This document shows, piece by piece, positions 15,494 to 23,788 of a stretch of DNA of 64,000 nt. Made by a program: the position numbers and the translations under genes. The first letter of the stretch is position 1. The number at the start of each line of letters is the position of its first letter. A model generated the notes under the pieces. That model worked only from the letters and a program-made list of their open reading frames with translations, did not search any database and was not told the origin of the DNA. Source of the DNA: Occallatibacter riparius (GTDB lineage Bacteria; Acidobacteriota; Terriglobia; Terriglobales; Acidobacteriaceae); assembly GCF_025264625.1 (NCBI RefSeq), contig NZ_CP093313.1, forward strand, positions 2,046,001 to 2,110,000, given 5' to 3'.

Positions 15494-18151
15494 ATGCGCC
15501 AACTGCGAGCATTTCTCATTCGTTGTGCTGCCGCGCTGACCGGCCGTCGCCGCCGCGACGATGCTGAAGCCGAACTCGCCTCCCATCTCGAGTTCCACAT
15601 CGAAGACGGCATACGGTCGGGGCTCAACTATGAAGAGGCGCGCCGCCGTGCCCTCATCCGCCTCGGCGGGTTCGAACAGACTCGCCAAGCCGTCCGCGAG
15701 CGCCAGGGCCTGCCCTGGATAGAGAACCTCGTCCGCGATTTTCGTTATAGCCTTCGCACTCTGATGCGCCACAAGGCCGTGACCACCATCGCCATCGTCT
15801 CCATCGGACTTGGAATCGGCGCAAACGCCACAATCTTTTCCCTTGTCAGTCGATTCGTGCTGCGGCCCGCGCCGGTCGGCGATCCCGCAACACTCCTCAA
15901 CATTCTGGGCACTCACATCGGCGACCGCTGCTGCAACAACCTGCCCTGGCCGGTCTACAACGATCTGCGCTCCGATGCGAAATCATTTTCCGACTTCGCC
16001 GCATATTACTTCCCAGTTCCAGCCTCCGTTGGCGGCCAGGGCGAGCCCGAACGCGCGTGGGGCGAGGCTGTCAGCTCGAACTTCTTCGATGTAACGCAGA
16101 TTCGGATGGTCGCGGGCCGCGGCTTCACCCCCAGCGAAGATACGCAACCCATGATCATCCTCGGCGAGCGGCTCTGGCGGCGCCGCTTCAATGGCGATCC
16201 CTCTCTCATCGGCAAATCAGTCGATCTCTCCGGTCGCCGGTTCACGGTAGTCGGCATCGCACCGGCAGCCTTCCATAGCATCGACCAGATTCTCGACACG
16301 CAGTTCTGGGTGCCGCTTGGTACCGCCGCCGATCTCGTTCCGAATCTCCCCAGGAGATCTGCGCGCGACTACCACTGGTTGATGGTCGTCGGCAGGCTAA
16401 AGCCCGGCGTCTCCCGCGCCCAAGCCGATGCGGAGCTGGCGAACCTGGCTGCGCGCTATGCCGCAAGCTATCCCGCCACCGACAAGGACAATGGCTTCCG
16501 AACCGAAATGGCGGGAAGCCTGCCTGACTTCTTCAAGGGAACAGTAGTCATCTTTCTTGCGGCCTTGTTCATCATTGTCCTGCTGGTGCTGGCCATCGCC
16601 TGCGCCAACGTCGCCAACCTGCTGTTTGCGCAGGCGGTCGCGCGGCAACGCGAAATGGCGGTCCGTGTCGCCCTTGGTGCTACGCGCGCCCGGCTCCGGC
16701 GGCAGGTGCTCATGGAGAGTGTTCTGCTTTCGCTCGGCGGCGGAGCGTTCGGGGTTCTCTTCTCCCTGCGCGCCACGCAGTTGCTCTCGTCGGTGCGCCT
16801 GCCATCTCCCGTGCCGCTCGACCTCACGGTCGATATGGACGGGCGCGTTCTGTTCTTCACGTTCCTCCTGAGTCTTGTCAGCGGACTGCTCCTCGGGATC
16901 GCGCCGGCGTGGGCCGCGTCGCGTCCCATGCTTACCAACGCCCTCAAGGGAGAAGACGCGCTCGCCCGTCCGGGCCGGCGATGGTCGCTTAGAAACGTGC
17001 TGATTGTCGGCCAGATCGCTATGTCGGTGGTGCTGCTCTCCGCTACCATTCTGTTCCTGCGCAACCTTGAGAGCGCGGCCAGGATCGATGTCGGATTCCA
17101 ATCGCGCGGCATGCTCCTACTCTCCATCGATCCGCGCGTTCACGGCTACTCCACCGAACGCACCAACACTCTTCTTGAGCACCTTCGTCTCCGCGCCTCC
17201 GGGCTTCCCGGCGTCATCTCTGCCACCTGCACCGATCAGCCTCCACTCAGCGGAGGCCACCGGAGCGACGGATTCACGATTGCCGGCCGCGAGGACTACA
17301 AGGCGGTACCCTCGGCCGAACTCTACATGGCCTCATCGGGCTACTTTGAGACGATGGGTATCCCACTCCTCGCTGGGCGTGGCTTTCGCAACGAAAGAGC
17401 TGATGGTCCCCGGGTCGCGATCGTGAACAAGGCATTCGCAGAACGCTTGTTCGGCAACGCCAACCCCATAGGACAACACGTCCACGGCGGTAGTTGGGAC
17501 TACGAGATCATTGGCGTCGCCGGCAATACTAAGTCCCGTTCGCTCGGCGAGGATACGCGCCCGGTTCTCTACCGCTCGCTGGCACAGAGCATTGGCGAAG
17601 ACGCGTCCCTGATGGGCTACACGCTGGTGGTTCGCACCGTTGGCGATCCGGCAGCGCTGAGTGAGGCCGTGCGTCGTCAGGTGTACGCGCTCGATTCGGC
17701 CATGGCCATCTACAACGAGGAGACGATGGATGAGCACCTGCGCACCGCGTATTTTCTGCCGCGGCTGGCGGCGGAATTATTCGGAGTTTTCGGTGGCATT
17801 GGCCTTGTCCTCGCCGCCATCGGCCTCTACGGCGTGATGAGTTACGCAGTCTCGCGGCGCACGCGCGAAATCGGCATCCGCATGGCAATGGGCGCGCGGC
17901 GTGGAGAGGTGCAACGATTCGTTCTACGTCAGGGGCTGCTGCTCACCGCGATTGCCCTGGCGATCGGCTGGCCCGCGGCCTGGATGCTCACTCGCCTTGC
18001 GGCCAGCTTCCTGTATGGAATCGCGCCGCACGATGCCTGGACATTCATCACTGCCCCCGTCTTTCTCTGCCTCATTGCACTGATTGCATGTTGGGTGCCG
18101 GCCCGCCGCGCCGCTTCCGTCCACCCCATGGAAGCGCTACGCACGGAGTAG
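15494..18151 (+). CDS. ADOP-type double-FtsX permease 1
   Basis: An 885-residue integral membrane protein of the acidobacterial duplicated orphan permease type. Residues 1-75 are the cytoplasmic permease-prefix region (DAEAELASHLEFHIEDGI, EEARRRALIRLGG). A first TM segment follows near 105, then a MacB-type periplasmic domain, and a first FtsX core near 355-470 containing ANVANLLFAQAVARQ and REMAVRVALGATRARL. A second periplasmic domain and second FtsX core (LYGVMSYAVSRRTREIGIRM) complete it. The MacB/LolE-like coupling sequence (REMAVRVALGA) is retained, yet no ABC ATPase gene adjoins. GAAGGAG precedes the ATG. The N-terminal prefix is more divergent than those of the 26-39 kb copies. Function unknown; likely envelope transport or mechanotransmission. 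Confidence 0.93.
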   Translation: MRQLRAFLIRCAAALTGRRRRDDAEAELASHLEFHIEDGIRSGLNYEEARRRALIRLGGFEQTRQAVRERQGLPWIENLVRDFRYSLRTLMRHKAVTTIAIVSIGLGIGANATIFSLVSRFVLRPAPVGDPATLLNILGTHIGDRCCNNLPWPVYNDLRSDAKSFSDFAAYYFPVPASVGGQGEPERAWGEAVSSNFFDVTQIRMVAGRGFTPSEDTQPMIILGERLWRRRFNGDPSLIGKSVDLSGRRFTVVGIAPAAFHSIDQILDTQFWVPLGTAADLVPNLPRRSARDYHWLMVVGRLKPGVSRAQADAELANLAARYAASYPATDKDNGFRTEMAGSLPDFFKGTVVIFLAALFIIVLLVLAIACANVANLLFAQAVARQREMAVRVALGATRARLRRQVLMESVLLSLGGGAFGVLFSLRATQLLSSVRLPSPVPLDLTVDMDGRVLFFTFLLSLVSGLLLGIAPAWAASRPMLTNALKGEDALARPGRRWSLRNVLIVGQIAMSVVLLSATILFLRNLESAARIDVGFQSRGMLLLSIDPRVHGYSTERTNTLLEHLRLRASGLPGVISATCTDQPPLSGGHRSDGFTIAGREDYKAVPSAELYMASSGYFETMGIPLLAGRGFRNERADGPRVAIVNKAFAERLFGNANPIGQHVHGGSWDYEIIGVAGNTKSRSLGEDTRPVLYRSLAQSIGEDASLMGYTLVVRTVGDPAALSEAVRRQVYALDSAMAIYNEETMDEHLRTAYFLPRLAAELFGVFGGIGLVLAAIGLYGVMSYAVSRRTREIGIRMAMGARRGEVQRFVLRQGLLLTAIALAIGWPAAWMLTRLAASFLYGIAPHDAWTFITAPVFLCLIALIACWVPARRAASVHPMEALRTE

Positions 18152-18239
18152 CTGTGGCCCCTGCGTCCGTTTCCGCAATAAGGAACCGCCCGCTCCCACT
18201 GCCGGTAATCTGTAGAAAGGTATCCAGGGAGAACAGGAG

Positions 18240-18974
18240 ATGGGGGCAACAGCACTTGAGTTTCGTCTGCGCATGGTGGTCAATGTGGCGATCATCGTGC
18301 TTGGCGTGTGGGCGCCCTGGGTCCCCGTGGAGAGGCGCCAATACATCCTTGAGTGGCTTCCGCGCGAAGTAACGCGAGCTGGCCTGATGCCGTTTTCTAC
18401 TGCAGTCACAACCACGCTCATCATTGCAGGCCTGCTCGCTGCACTGGGAGCAATCCTCCGAGTATGGGGAACAGCATCGCTAGGTCCGGCCACCGTCACG
18501 TCCCTCGATATGAAATCCGGTCCAGTAGTTGCGAGTGGCCCCTATCGCTACGTGCGCAATCCGCTCTATTTAGGTCTGTGGTTCATGGTGGCCGCTATCG
18601 CGCTGCTCATGCAGCCTTCTGGAGCCGCGTTAGCGATGCCGCTGCTGACTCTCTTCGTGCTGCGGCTCACCTTGGGCGAAGAGGCATTTCTCTCGGGCCG
18701 CCTTGGCGAGCCCTATCGCGCCTACCTGCGTGCCGTTCCAAGATTCCTCCCGCGGCTCCGCAACAATCTCCCTCCGAGCGAATCTACGTCGCAATGGGGA
18801 ACAGCGTTTCTCTCCGAACTGACGCCGATAGGGGTTCTTGTTGGCATCGTAGTGTTCGCGTCGACCTACAATTCAGGCGTGATGGCTCGCATCATCCTCA
18901 TCGGATGGGGCGCCTCATTGATCGCTCGCGCCTTCCTGCCCCGCCCTCAGTCCGAATCTACGTCGTCGGCTTAG
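18240..18974 (+). CDS. Isoprenylcysteine carboxyl methyltransferase-like membrane protein
   Basis: A 244-residue polytopic protein with the phospholipid/isoprenylcysteine methyltransferase signature: GPYRYVRNPLYLG near residue 100 (GPY-x-x-x-RxPxY), then GEEAFLSGRLGEPYRAYLRAVPRFLPRL near 145-170, which carries the SAM-binding Glu and YxxYxxxVPR block. About six hydrophobic segments are present. In bacteria the substrates are seldom known (isoprenoid thiols, phenols or lipids). The 3' end overlaps the convergent DUF4260 gene by 17 bp. It starts 88 bp after the ADOP permease and may be transcribed with it. Confidence 0.82.
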   Translation: MGATALEFRLRMVVNVAIIVLGVWAPWVPVERRQYILEWLPREVTRAGLMPFSTAVTTTLIIAGLLAALGAILRVWGTASLGPATVTSLDMKSGPVVASGPYRYVRNPLYLGLWFMVAAIALLMQPSGAALAMPLLTLFVLRLTLGEEAFLSGRLGEPYRAYLRAVPRFLPRLRNNLPPSESTSQWGTAFLSELTPIGVLVGIVVFASTYNSGVMARIILIGWGASLIARAFLPRPQSESTSSA

Positions 18975-19386
18975 TCTCGCGGCCGACCGCGCCGAGATGG
19001 GTCCATCCGAACTTCGATGGGTACTTGAGTCCGTATCCCAGAACCCGATCGACCGCGATGTGATTCGCCCAGATCAGCGCAAACGGAATCAGAGTGTCAT
19101 TCCGCACAAGCAGCGCGCAGAGCGCTAGCGTCGCCGGCAGCGTATATGCGTGGACCGCGTTGTAGATGCGCGAACCCCAGTAGGGCCCCGCGAAGTAGCC
19201 CAGCATCGAGAGATCGGGCACAAGCCACAGCACCACGAAGATCCACCAGCTTGCCCCAGTTCGCGAGTAGAGAATCGCCGTAAGCGCGGCGGTAGCCAGC
19301 CCCTCGCTGCGGAGAATGTAGAGAACCGATGCAGGCAGTCTGGTGTAGGCGCGCGGTGCAGCATCCTGGCAAGGAGATTGGCTCAT
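18958..19386 (-). CDS. DUF4260-family membrane protein
   Basis: A 142-residue protein with about four hydrophobic helices. The core LYILRSEGLATAALTAILYS, VPDLSMLGYFAGPYWGSRIYN and ANHIAVDRVLGYGLKYPSKF is the typical DUF4260 pattern, with conserved Asp, His and Arg at membrane edges. No function is known for the family. I use the ATG at 19386; a TTG two codons earlier is possible. It lies downstream of HU on the same strand but behind a strong terminator hairpin, so it likely has its own promoter. The tail overlaps the convergent methyltransferase-like gene. Confidence 0.85.
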   Translation of the reverse strand: MSQSPCQDAAPRAYTRLPASVLYILRSEGLATAALTAILYSRTGASWWIFVVLWLVPDLSMLGYFAGPYWGSRIYNAVHAYTLPATLALCALLVRNDTLIPFALIWANHIAVDRVLGYGLKYPSKFGWTHLGAVGRETKPTT

Positions 19387-19440
19387 AAGCAATCGATGGG
19401 CGAATCAGACGAAAGAGTCACAAAATCCATTTCAAATGAG

Positions 19441-19470
19441 AAAAGGGGAGAAGCCCTTTGGGCCCTCCCC
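19441..19470 (-). terminator. Intrinsic terminator of the HU gene
   Basis: On the minus strand, GGGGAGGGCCC-aaa-GGGCTTCTCCCC forms a bulged GC-rich hairpin followed by TTTT, 20 bp after the HU stop codon. Confidence 0.75.
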
Positions 19471-19489
19471 TCTTCACCAGTCCGGAATG

Positions 19490-19786
19490 CTACTTCTTTG
19501 CGGGAGCGATGACGTCCTTCGCAGCCTTGGCCACGCGGAACTTCACAACGGTTTTGGCCTTGATCTTGATGGCCTGACCGGTCTGTGGGTTGCGGCCGAT
19601 GCGGGCCTTGCGCTCAGCCTTCACGAGGCGGCCGATGCCCGGGATGATGAAGACACCGTTCTTCTTCGTTTCCTTGATGGCGGTCTCAGCTAGAAGGTCG
19701 AGGAATGCCCCAGCCTGCTTATTGGTCAGTTCCAGCTTCTCGGCCAGCTGCCGCGTAAGGGCGGTCTTGGTAAGTCCAGTTGCCAT
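19490..19786 (-). CDS. HU-family nucleoid DNA-binding protein
   Basis: A 98-residue histone-like protein that binds and bends DNA as a dimer. It shows the helical dimerisation half (MATGLTKTALTRQLAEKLEL), the beta arm with GVFIIPGIGRLVKAERKAR and the diagnostic GRNPQTGQAIKI at residues 64-75. The C-terminus is Lys/Ala-rich (AKAAKDVIAPAKK), as in several acidobacterial HU proteins. The ATG at 19786 has AAGGAGAG upstream. Monocistronic, closed by an intrinsic terminator. It sits close to the change of GC skew in the window. Confidence 0.95.
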   Translation of the reverse strand: MATGLTKTALTRQLAEKLELTNKQAGAFLDLLAETAIKETKKNGVFIIPGIGRLVKAERKARIGRNPQTGQAIKIKAKTVVKFRVAKAAKDVIAPAKK

Positions 19787-20092
19787 GCTTTTTGCTCTCC
19801 TTGTGGGCATGCCTTGAGGGCAGCCGATTGTTGCCTCGGTTTCCACCGGAATTCTTCACTGCGAAGAGCACTTTGAGGTGCCGCATGGCGGGCGCTGCTT
19901 TGAGGCAACCGTGTGCGAATCGCCTGTATCCATGCGGGTCCGGAGAACCCTGTCGTTGAAAACAATGCGGCTTGGGGCCGGTCCAAGTCAAGGTGAAAAG
20001 GCCGATTTCCACAGGTTTTCTTAGGTTTTTGTCGGAAATAAGCCGAAAATGCCCGTTTTTGACGATTTTTTCGGGCAAACGAGCTCGCGAAG
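19787..20092. other. 306-bp HU upstream region, AT-richer core
   Basis: No gene. It must hold the HU promoter on the minus strand. Around 19990-20070 the sequence is markedly AT-richer than its surroundings, with T-tracts (TTTTCTTAGGTTTTTGTCGG, GACGATTTTTTCGG) and one ATTTCCACA resembling a DnaA box at 7 of 9 positions. The GC-skew sign of the + strand changes in this neighbourhood. Confidence 0.5.
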
Positions 20093-20863
20093 TTACCTGG
20101 TTGGCTGCTCGCCCCTCCATGAATGCAGCCCGAATAAGACCTTCTTCTTTGGCTTCAGCGCTGCAGCGATCGGCGTGTTGAGCGCATCCACAATGGGCGC
20201 TACGAGCTGAAAATGCTTGACCACCGTCGCAGCGAGCCTCGGATCGAGCGCCGATTCCGAAGGCAAGGTCGCGCTCAGTCCCCATTGGCGGTTGCGGACC
20301 AGGTCCATTGCGGGGTGCTCTGCAGGAAATCCCTTGGGTGGTCTCGTTAACGCGTTTCCTTCAAATTCCGTGAAGGCCTTGCGCAGGGCGGGCCGCGCCA
20401 GCAGCTTGCGGAACGCAGCGTGATTGTCGAGCAGCCAGTAACGAATGGCAGCGAGCTGTTCCTTTTCGGGCATGTAGGCGCCTGCGGCAATCACGAGTTC
20501 CTTGGGGCTCACGTGGAAGTAGTAGCCGGCGCCGGAGGTCTTCTCCAGGCCTTGGTGCGACCACCACGCTGCGACGTGTGTCTTGTACGGGCGCTTGTCG
20601 TTTGAAAAGCGCGTGTCGCGATAGATGCGAAACAGAGATTTCTCTGCCGGTCGAACGTGGTCCGGAGCGAAGTCGAGCATCGCATCGGTGATCTTCCGGA
20701 CCACGGCCAGCATGGGCTGTCGCAACAACTCCTCGAATTCAGACTTGCGGGGGGTGAACCACTCCCGATCGTTGTGGCGTGCCAGGTTGCGGAGGAACTT
20801 CAGAGCTTCAGGACGGAAGTAGGGATCAGCCGCTGCTAATGCAGGTTTTTTCTGGATAGCCAT
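20093..20863 (-). CDS. DUF2461-family protein
   Basis: A 256-residue cytoplasmic protein. It opens with YFRPEALKFLRNLARHNDREW and has SLFRIYRDTRFSNDKRPYKT, GYYFHVSPKELVIAAGAYMP and a C-terminal RNRQWGLSATLP, the ordered blocks of DUF2461 (a conserved family of unknown function found in many phyla). Length matches the family (about 220-260). Stand-alone gene, 123 bp from the divergent LssY-C gene. No partner suggests a role. Confidence 0.9.
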   Translation of the reverse strand: MAIQKKPALAAADPYFRPEALKFLRNLARHNDREWFTPRKSEFEELLRQPMLAVVRKITDAMLDFAPDHVRPAEKSLFRIYRDTRFSNDKRPYKTHVAAWWSHQGLEKTSGAGYYFHVSPKELVIAAGAYMPEKEQLAAIRYWLLDNHAAFRKLLARPALRKAFTEFEGNALTRPPKGFPAEHPAMDLVRNRQWGLSATLPSESALDPRLAATVVKHFQLVAPIVDALNTPIAAALKPKKKVLFGLHSWRGEQPTR

Positions 20864-20986
20864 CGCAGAGTAGAGTTTACCGCGAGGATCTTCGAACCCT
20901 CACGCGCGCTGGAATGCGTGTCGGCTTCAAGTTTTGACAGACACTACGCAGGCCTAACGCGGGCGCAAACTGATTAGAGGCGGAGT

Positions 20987-22096
20987 ATGGCGGGGCAACC
21001 ACAGGAGCATCCGAAAAGGATGAGAACGATCTCGACAATTCTCGTAATGATTACGATGGCGCTGCTGACGCTGCTGATTGGCGCTCAGACCCACGAACTC
21101 GATCTCAAACCGGCGGACGGGTGGGTCGATACGAAAATCGACCTCGTCGCTGGAGATTCACTGCACATCACGGCGTCCGGCCATCTGCAGTACTCGACAG
21201 CTAAGCAGCCCAACGGGCCGGAAGGACTGCCACGCGGATACTGGGACCTGATCCGCCTGATGCCGTTCAATGACGGCGGTCGAGGAGCGCTGATCGGACG
21301 CATCGGGGATAGCGATGCGGCACGGCCATTTCTGATCGGGCCGGAGTTGACCATGCGGTCTCCTGTTGCCGGCCGTCTCTTTGTCGGTATCAATCAGCCG
21401 GCAAACGATTCCGTGACGGGCTCCTACGGCCTGAAGATTTCGTGCACGGCAGCTGCGAAAGCCGAAGCTCGCGCGGAGGTTACTGTAGCCGCGTTCACGC
21501 AGGAACTGATCGACTCGATTCCGCGCCGAGTGAGTGACGCGAGCGGCAACCTGGGCGACAGAGTGAACTTCGTGCTGATCGGATCGTCGGAACAGGTAAA
21601 GGCCGCGCTCAAGGCTGCGGGCTGGGTGGTGGTGGACCGCACCAGGAATGACGCGGTGCTGAGCGCTATCGTAGCTTCCGTCTCGAAACAGGGCTATGTC
21701 ACGCTACCCATGAGCGAGTTGCTTCTTTTCGACCGCGTTCAGGACTATGGCTACGCCCAAGCTGATCCATTCCAGGTGGTTGCGTCGCGCCATCACTTCC
21801 GCATCTGGAAGGCGCCATTCCAGCTGAGTGGGCAGGAAGTGTGGGCAGGAGCCGGAATGCACGATGTCGGCTTCGACCGCGACCAGCGGACCAACGGCGT
21901 TACGCACAAAATCGATCCCGATAGCGACAAGGAGCGCGACTACATTCGCGACAGCCTGCTGCAAAGCGGCATGGTGATCAAGACCGACTACATCACGCCC
22001 ACGGATCCGGTACTGAATGCAACGACCGCAACCGGAAGTGCCTACACGTCCGATGGGCGCACGCTGCTGGTGTATCTTGGCGAAGCCCAGCAGTAG
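20987..22096 (+). CDS. LssY C-terminal-domain protein with lectin-like N-terminal domain
   Basis: A 369-residue protein with an N-terminal hydrophobic segment (ISTILVMITMALLTLLIGAQ, signal peptide or anchor). Residues 35-150 look like a PA-IL/galactose-binding-like beta sandwich (DGWVDTKIDLVAGDSLHITA, GPELTMRSPVAGRLFVGI). Residues 180-350 match the LssY C-terminal domain: LFDRVQDYGYAQADPFQVV, ASRHHFRIWKAPF, VWAGAGMHDVGFDRD, and THKIDPDSDKERDYI with conserved His and Asp. LssY is named from a Legionella secretion-system-associated locus; activity is unknown. GAGGCGGAGT precedes the ATG at 20987; a Met at codon 12 would give a tighter signal peptide. Confidence 0.82.
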   Translation: MAGQPQEHPKRMRTISTILVMITMALLTLLIGAQTHELDLKPADGWVDTKIDLVAGDSLHITASGHLQYSTAKQPNGPEGLPRGYWDLIRLMPFNDGGRGALIGRIGDSDAARPFLIGPELTMRSPVAGRLFVGINQPANDSVTGSYGLKISCTAAAKAEARAEVTVAAFTQELIDSIPRRVSDASGNLGDRVNFVLIGSSEQVKAALKAAGWVVVDRTRNDAVLSAIVASVSKQGYVTLPMSELLLFDRVQDYGYAQADPFQVVASRHHFRIWKAPFQLSGQEVWAGAGMHDVGFDRDQRTNGVTHKIDPDSDKERDYIRDSLLQSGMVIKTDYITPTDPVLNATTATGSAYTSDGRTLLVYLGEAQQ

Positions 22097-22119
22097 TGCT
22101 TCCCCGATTCATCGCGTCT

Positions 22120-23178
22120 CTACGCCCACTCCGCTGTGTACTCCCAACGCGTAGACCGCAACGCAATGTATTGCGCCACCCGCGGTAGACTGCCCCGGTT
22201 GGGGGAGCTCCCATGCGGCAGCAGATGGTGCCAGATGATCAGGTCGCCGGCTTTGCCCGCGATAGGCACAAAGCCGGGCTCGCGCCTGATGGCGACGCGC
22301 GGGTCGGTACCCGCGGGCAGCATGCCCAGCCACTCATCCAGCCGCCGATGAAAACCGGGAATGCAACTGAAGGCGCCCTGTTCCGCAGGCGTGTCTGTGA
22401 GATACAGAATGCCTTGCACGCCAAACCGATGCGGGGGCGCAATTGTCGCGTCCCAATGCACATGCGGGCCGGGAAACTTCCAGTCGCCACGCTCAGGCGG
22501 ATTAAGGCCACCCTGGTCGACGATTGCCCATAGGTCTTCGCGCCCCCAGAGCTGCGAAAACGCCTTGATGAGCCGTGGGGAGCGGCGATTTGCCAGAAAT
22601 GCCGAATGCCGAAGCAGAGGCACCCAAATGGACACGCCGAACTTGCGTCCGTACCAGCTATTAGGGTTGGTAGGCGAGGCGTGGAGAAAGTCATAGATAG
22701 CCGCAGCGGCCTCATCGCGGTGGGCAGGTTCGACGGCGTCGTGCACAACTACGTAGCCTTTGTCGTCCCAGAAGGCCAGTTCCTCTGACGTCAGGCCTTC
22801 CACGCCATCGAGGCTGCCGATCGCAGAGCCGACGGTGTTGCCGGCGAGCGCGGCGCGCAACCGTGCGAGTTCGGCATCGTCCATTGCACCGCCATTGGTG
22901 GCGATGATCCAATCTTCGAACGCTTCGAAGCTTGGCCGCTTGATGGGATTGAAGAAGCGTGCGGTCTCCAGGACGTTCAGGTTCAGTCCCGCGAGCAATG
23001 TGCAGTCAAGATCGCGGTCGCCGCTAACTTCGCTCGGTCCTGTGCCCGCCGCATTTTTGCGCTGCCAGTAGCGGAAAAGATAGGGAATGCCGAGACGCCC
23101 AATCTTTTCCTCCGGCAGTGCGGCTGGGGAAGCAGAGGTCGATGCAGTGTCACTTTCGCTTGTGCTTGGGGATGTCAC
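22120..23178 (-). CDS. Phytanoyl-CoA dioxygenase (PhyH) family protein
   Basis: An Fe(II)/2-oxoglutarate-dependent oxygenase-like protein of about 350 residues. The metal triad is visible as HVHWDA (HxD) and a distal His in IIWHHLLPHGSSPN, with a following Arg in LPRVAQYIA for 2-oxoglutarate. AFSCIPGFHRRLDEW and LYLTDTPAEQGAF are typical PhyH core blocks. The N-terminal 100 residues are family-atypical and Ser/Thr-rich. The start is uncertain: a GTG at 23178 lies just after the ruvA stop, whereas a TTG at 23274 would overlap ruvA by 83 bp; neither has a good ribosome-binding site. Position suggests co-transcription after kbl-ruvA. Substrate unknown. Confidence 0.82.
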   Translation of the reverse strand: MTSPSTSESDTASTSASPAALPEEKIGRLGIPYLFRYWQRKNAAGTGPSEVSGDRDLDCTLLAGLNLNVLETARFFNPIKRPSFEAFEDWIIATNGGAMDDAELARLRAALAGNTVGSAIGSLDGVEGLTSEELAFWDDKGYVVVHDAVEPAHRDEAAAAIYDFLHASPTNPNSWYGRKFGVSIWVPLLRHSAFLANRRSPRLIKAFSQLWGREDLWAIVDQGGLNPPERGDWKFPGPHVHWDATIAPPHRFGVQGILYLTDTPAEQGAFSCIPGFHRRLDEWLGMLPAGTDPRVAIRREPGFVPIAGKAGDLIIWHHLLPHGSSPNRGSLPRVAQYIALRSTRWEYTAEWA

Positions 23179-23191
23179 GGCATTCGAGTTC

Positions 23192-23782
23192 TCAGCGGAT
23201 GACTTTGAGTGCAGCACGGAACAGCCCGTCAAAGTCGCCGGCCAGCGCCTTGTCTTTGCCGACGGCTTGTTCAATTGCCTTCTCCGATGCGGGACGCTGG
23301 TAGCCTAGATTGACGAGTGCTGAGAGAACATCGTCTACCGCAGCCCCCTGCACGGCCGAAGGCGATGGCGCAACGGCGAAGTCGTCCAGCTTGTCTTTGA
23401 GCTCGACTACGAGCCGCTCGGCAAGCTTCTTGCCCACACCGGGAATGCGCACGAGTTGAGCGTGATCCTGCGCGCGAATGGCCTGCACGGTGCGCTCGCT
23501 CGAGAGTCCGCTGAGGATTTTGATGGCGAGCTTCGGCCCCACGCCGCTCACCGTGATCAGCCGCTCAAACAGGCGCTTTTCTTCACGGTCGATGAAGCCG
23601 AAGAGCGCAATGGCGTCGTCGCTGACCTGTGTATGGATGTGCAGCGAGGCCTCTGCTGCTGCAGACGGAAGTGCCGTAAATGTGGGCACCGAGATGGTCA
23701 CGTCATAGCCGACGCCGGCGCATTCGACGATGGCCTGGCCCGGCTCCTTATGAATGAGCTTCCCGCGGAGATGAGCGATCAT
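23192..23782 (-). CDS. ruvA: Holliday junction branch-migration protein RuvA
   Basis: Tetrameric Holliday-junction-binding subunit that loads the RuvB helicase. The 196-residue sequence has the N-terminal OB fold (MIAHLRGKLIHKEPGQAIVE), two helix-hairpin-helix motifs (LITVSGVGPKLAIKILSGL; VRIPGVGKKLAERLVVELKD), a variable linker and the C-terminal domain III that contacts RuvB (DVLSALVNLGYQRPASEKAI). It starts 6 bp after the kbl stop, so it is in one operon with kbl. No ruvB or ruvC is adjacent. Confidence 0.97.
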   Translation of the reverse strand: MIAHLRGKLIHKEPGQAIVECAGVGYDVTISVPTFTALPSAAAEASLHIHTQVSDDAIALFGFIDREEKRLFERLITVSGVGPKLAIKILSGLSSERTVQAIRAQDHAQLVRIPGVGKKLAERLVVELKDKLDDFAVAPSPSAVQGAAVDDVLSALVNLGYQRPASEKAIEQAVGKDKALAGDFDGLFRAALKVIR

Positions 23783-23788
23783 TGGATG

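Noticed and set aside
15425..18151. ADOP permeases as the permease half of a MacAB-type exporter
   Set aside because: No ATPase or membrane-fusion protein gene adjoins any of the six copies, and each has two FtsX cores in one chain with the acidobacterial prefix region, unlike MacB.
19787..20092. Calling a replication origin next to HU
   Set aside because: Only one weak DnaA-like box and no dnaA, dnaN, gidA or parAB nearby; kept as a finding about GC skew, not as a feature.
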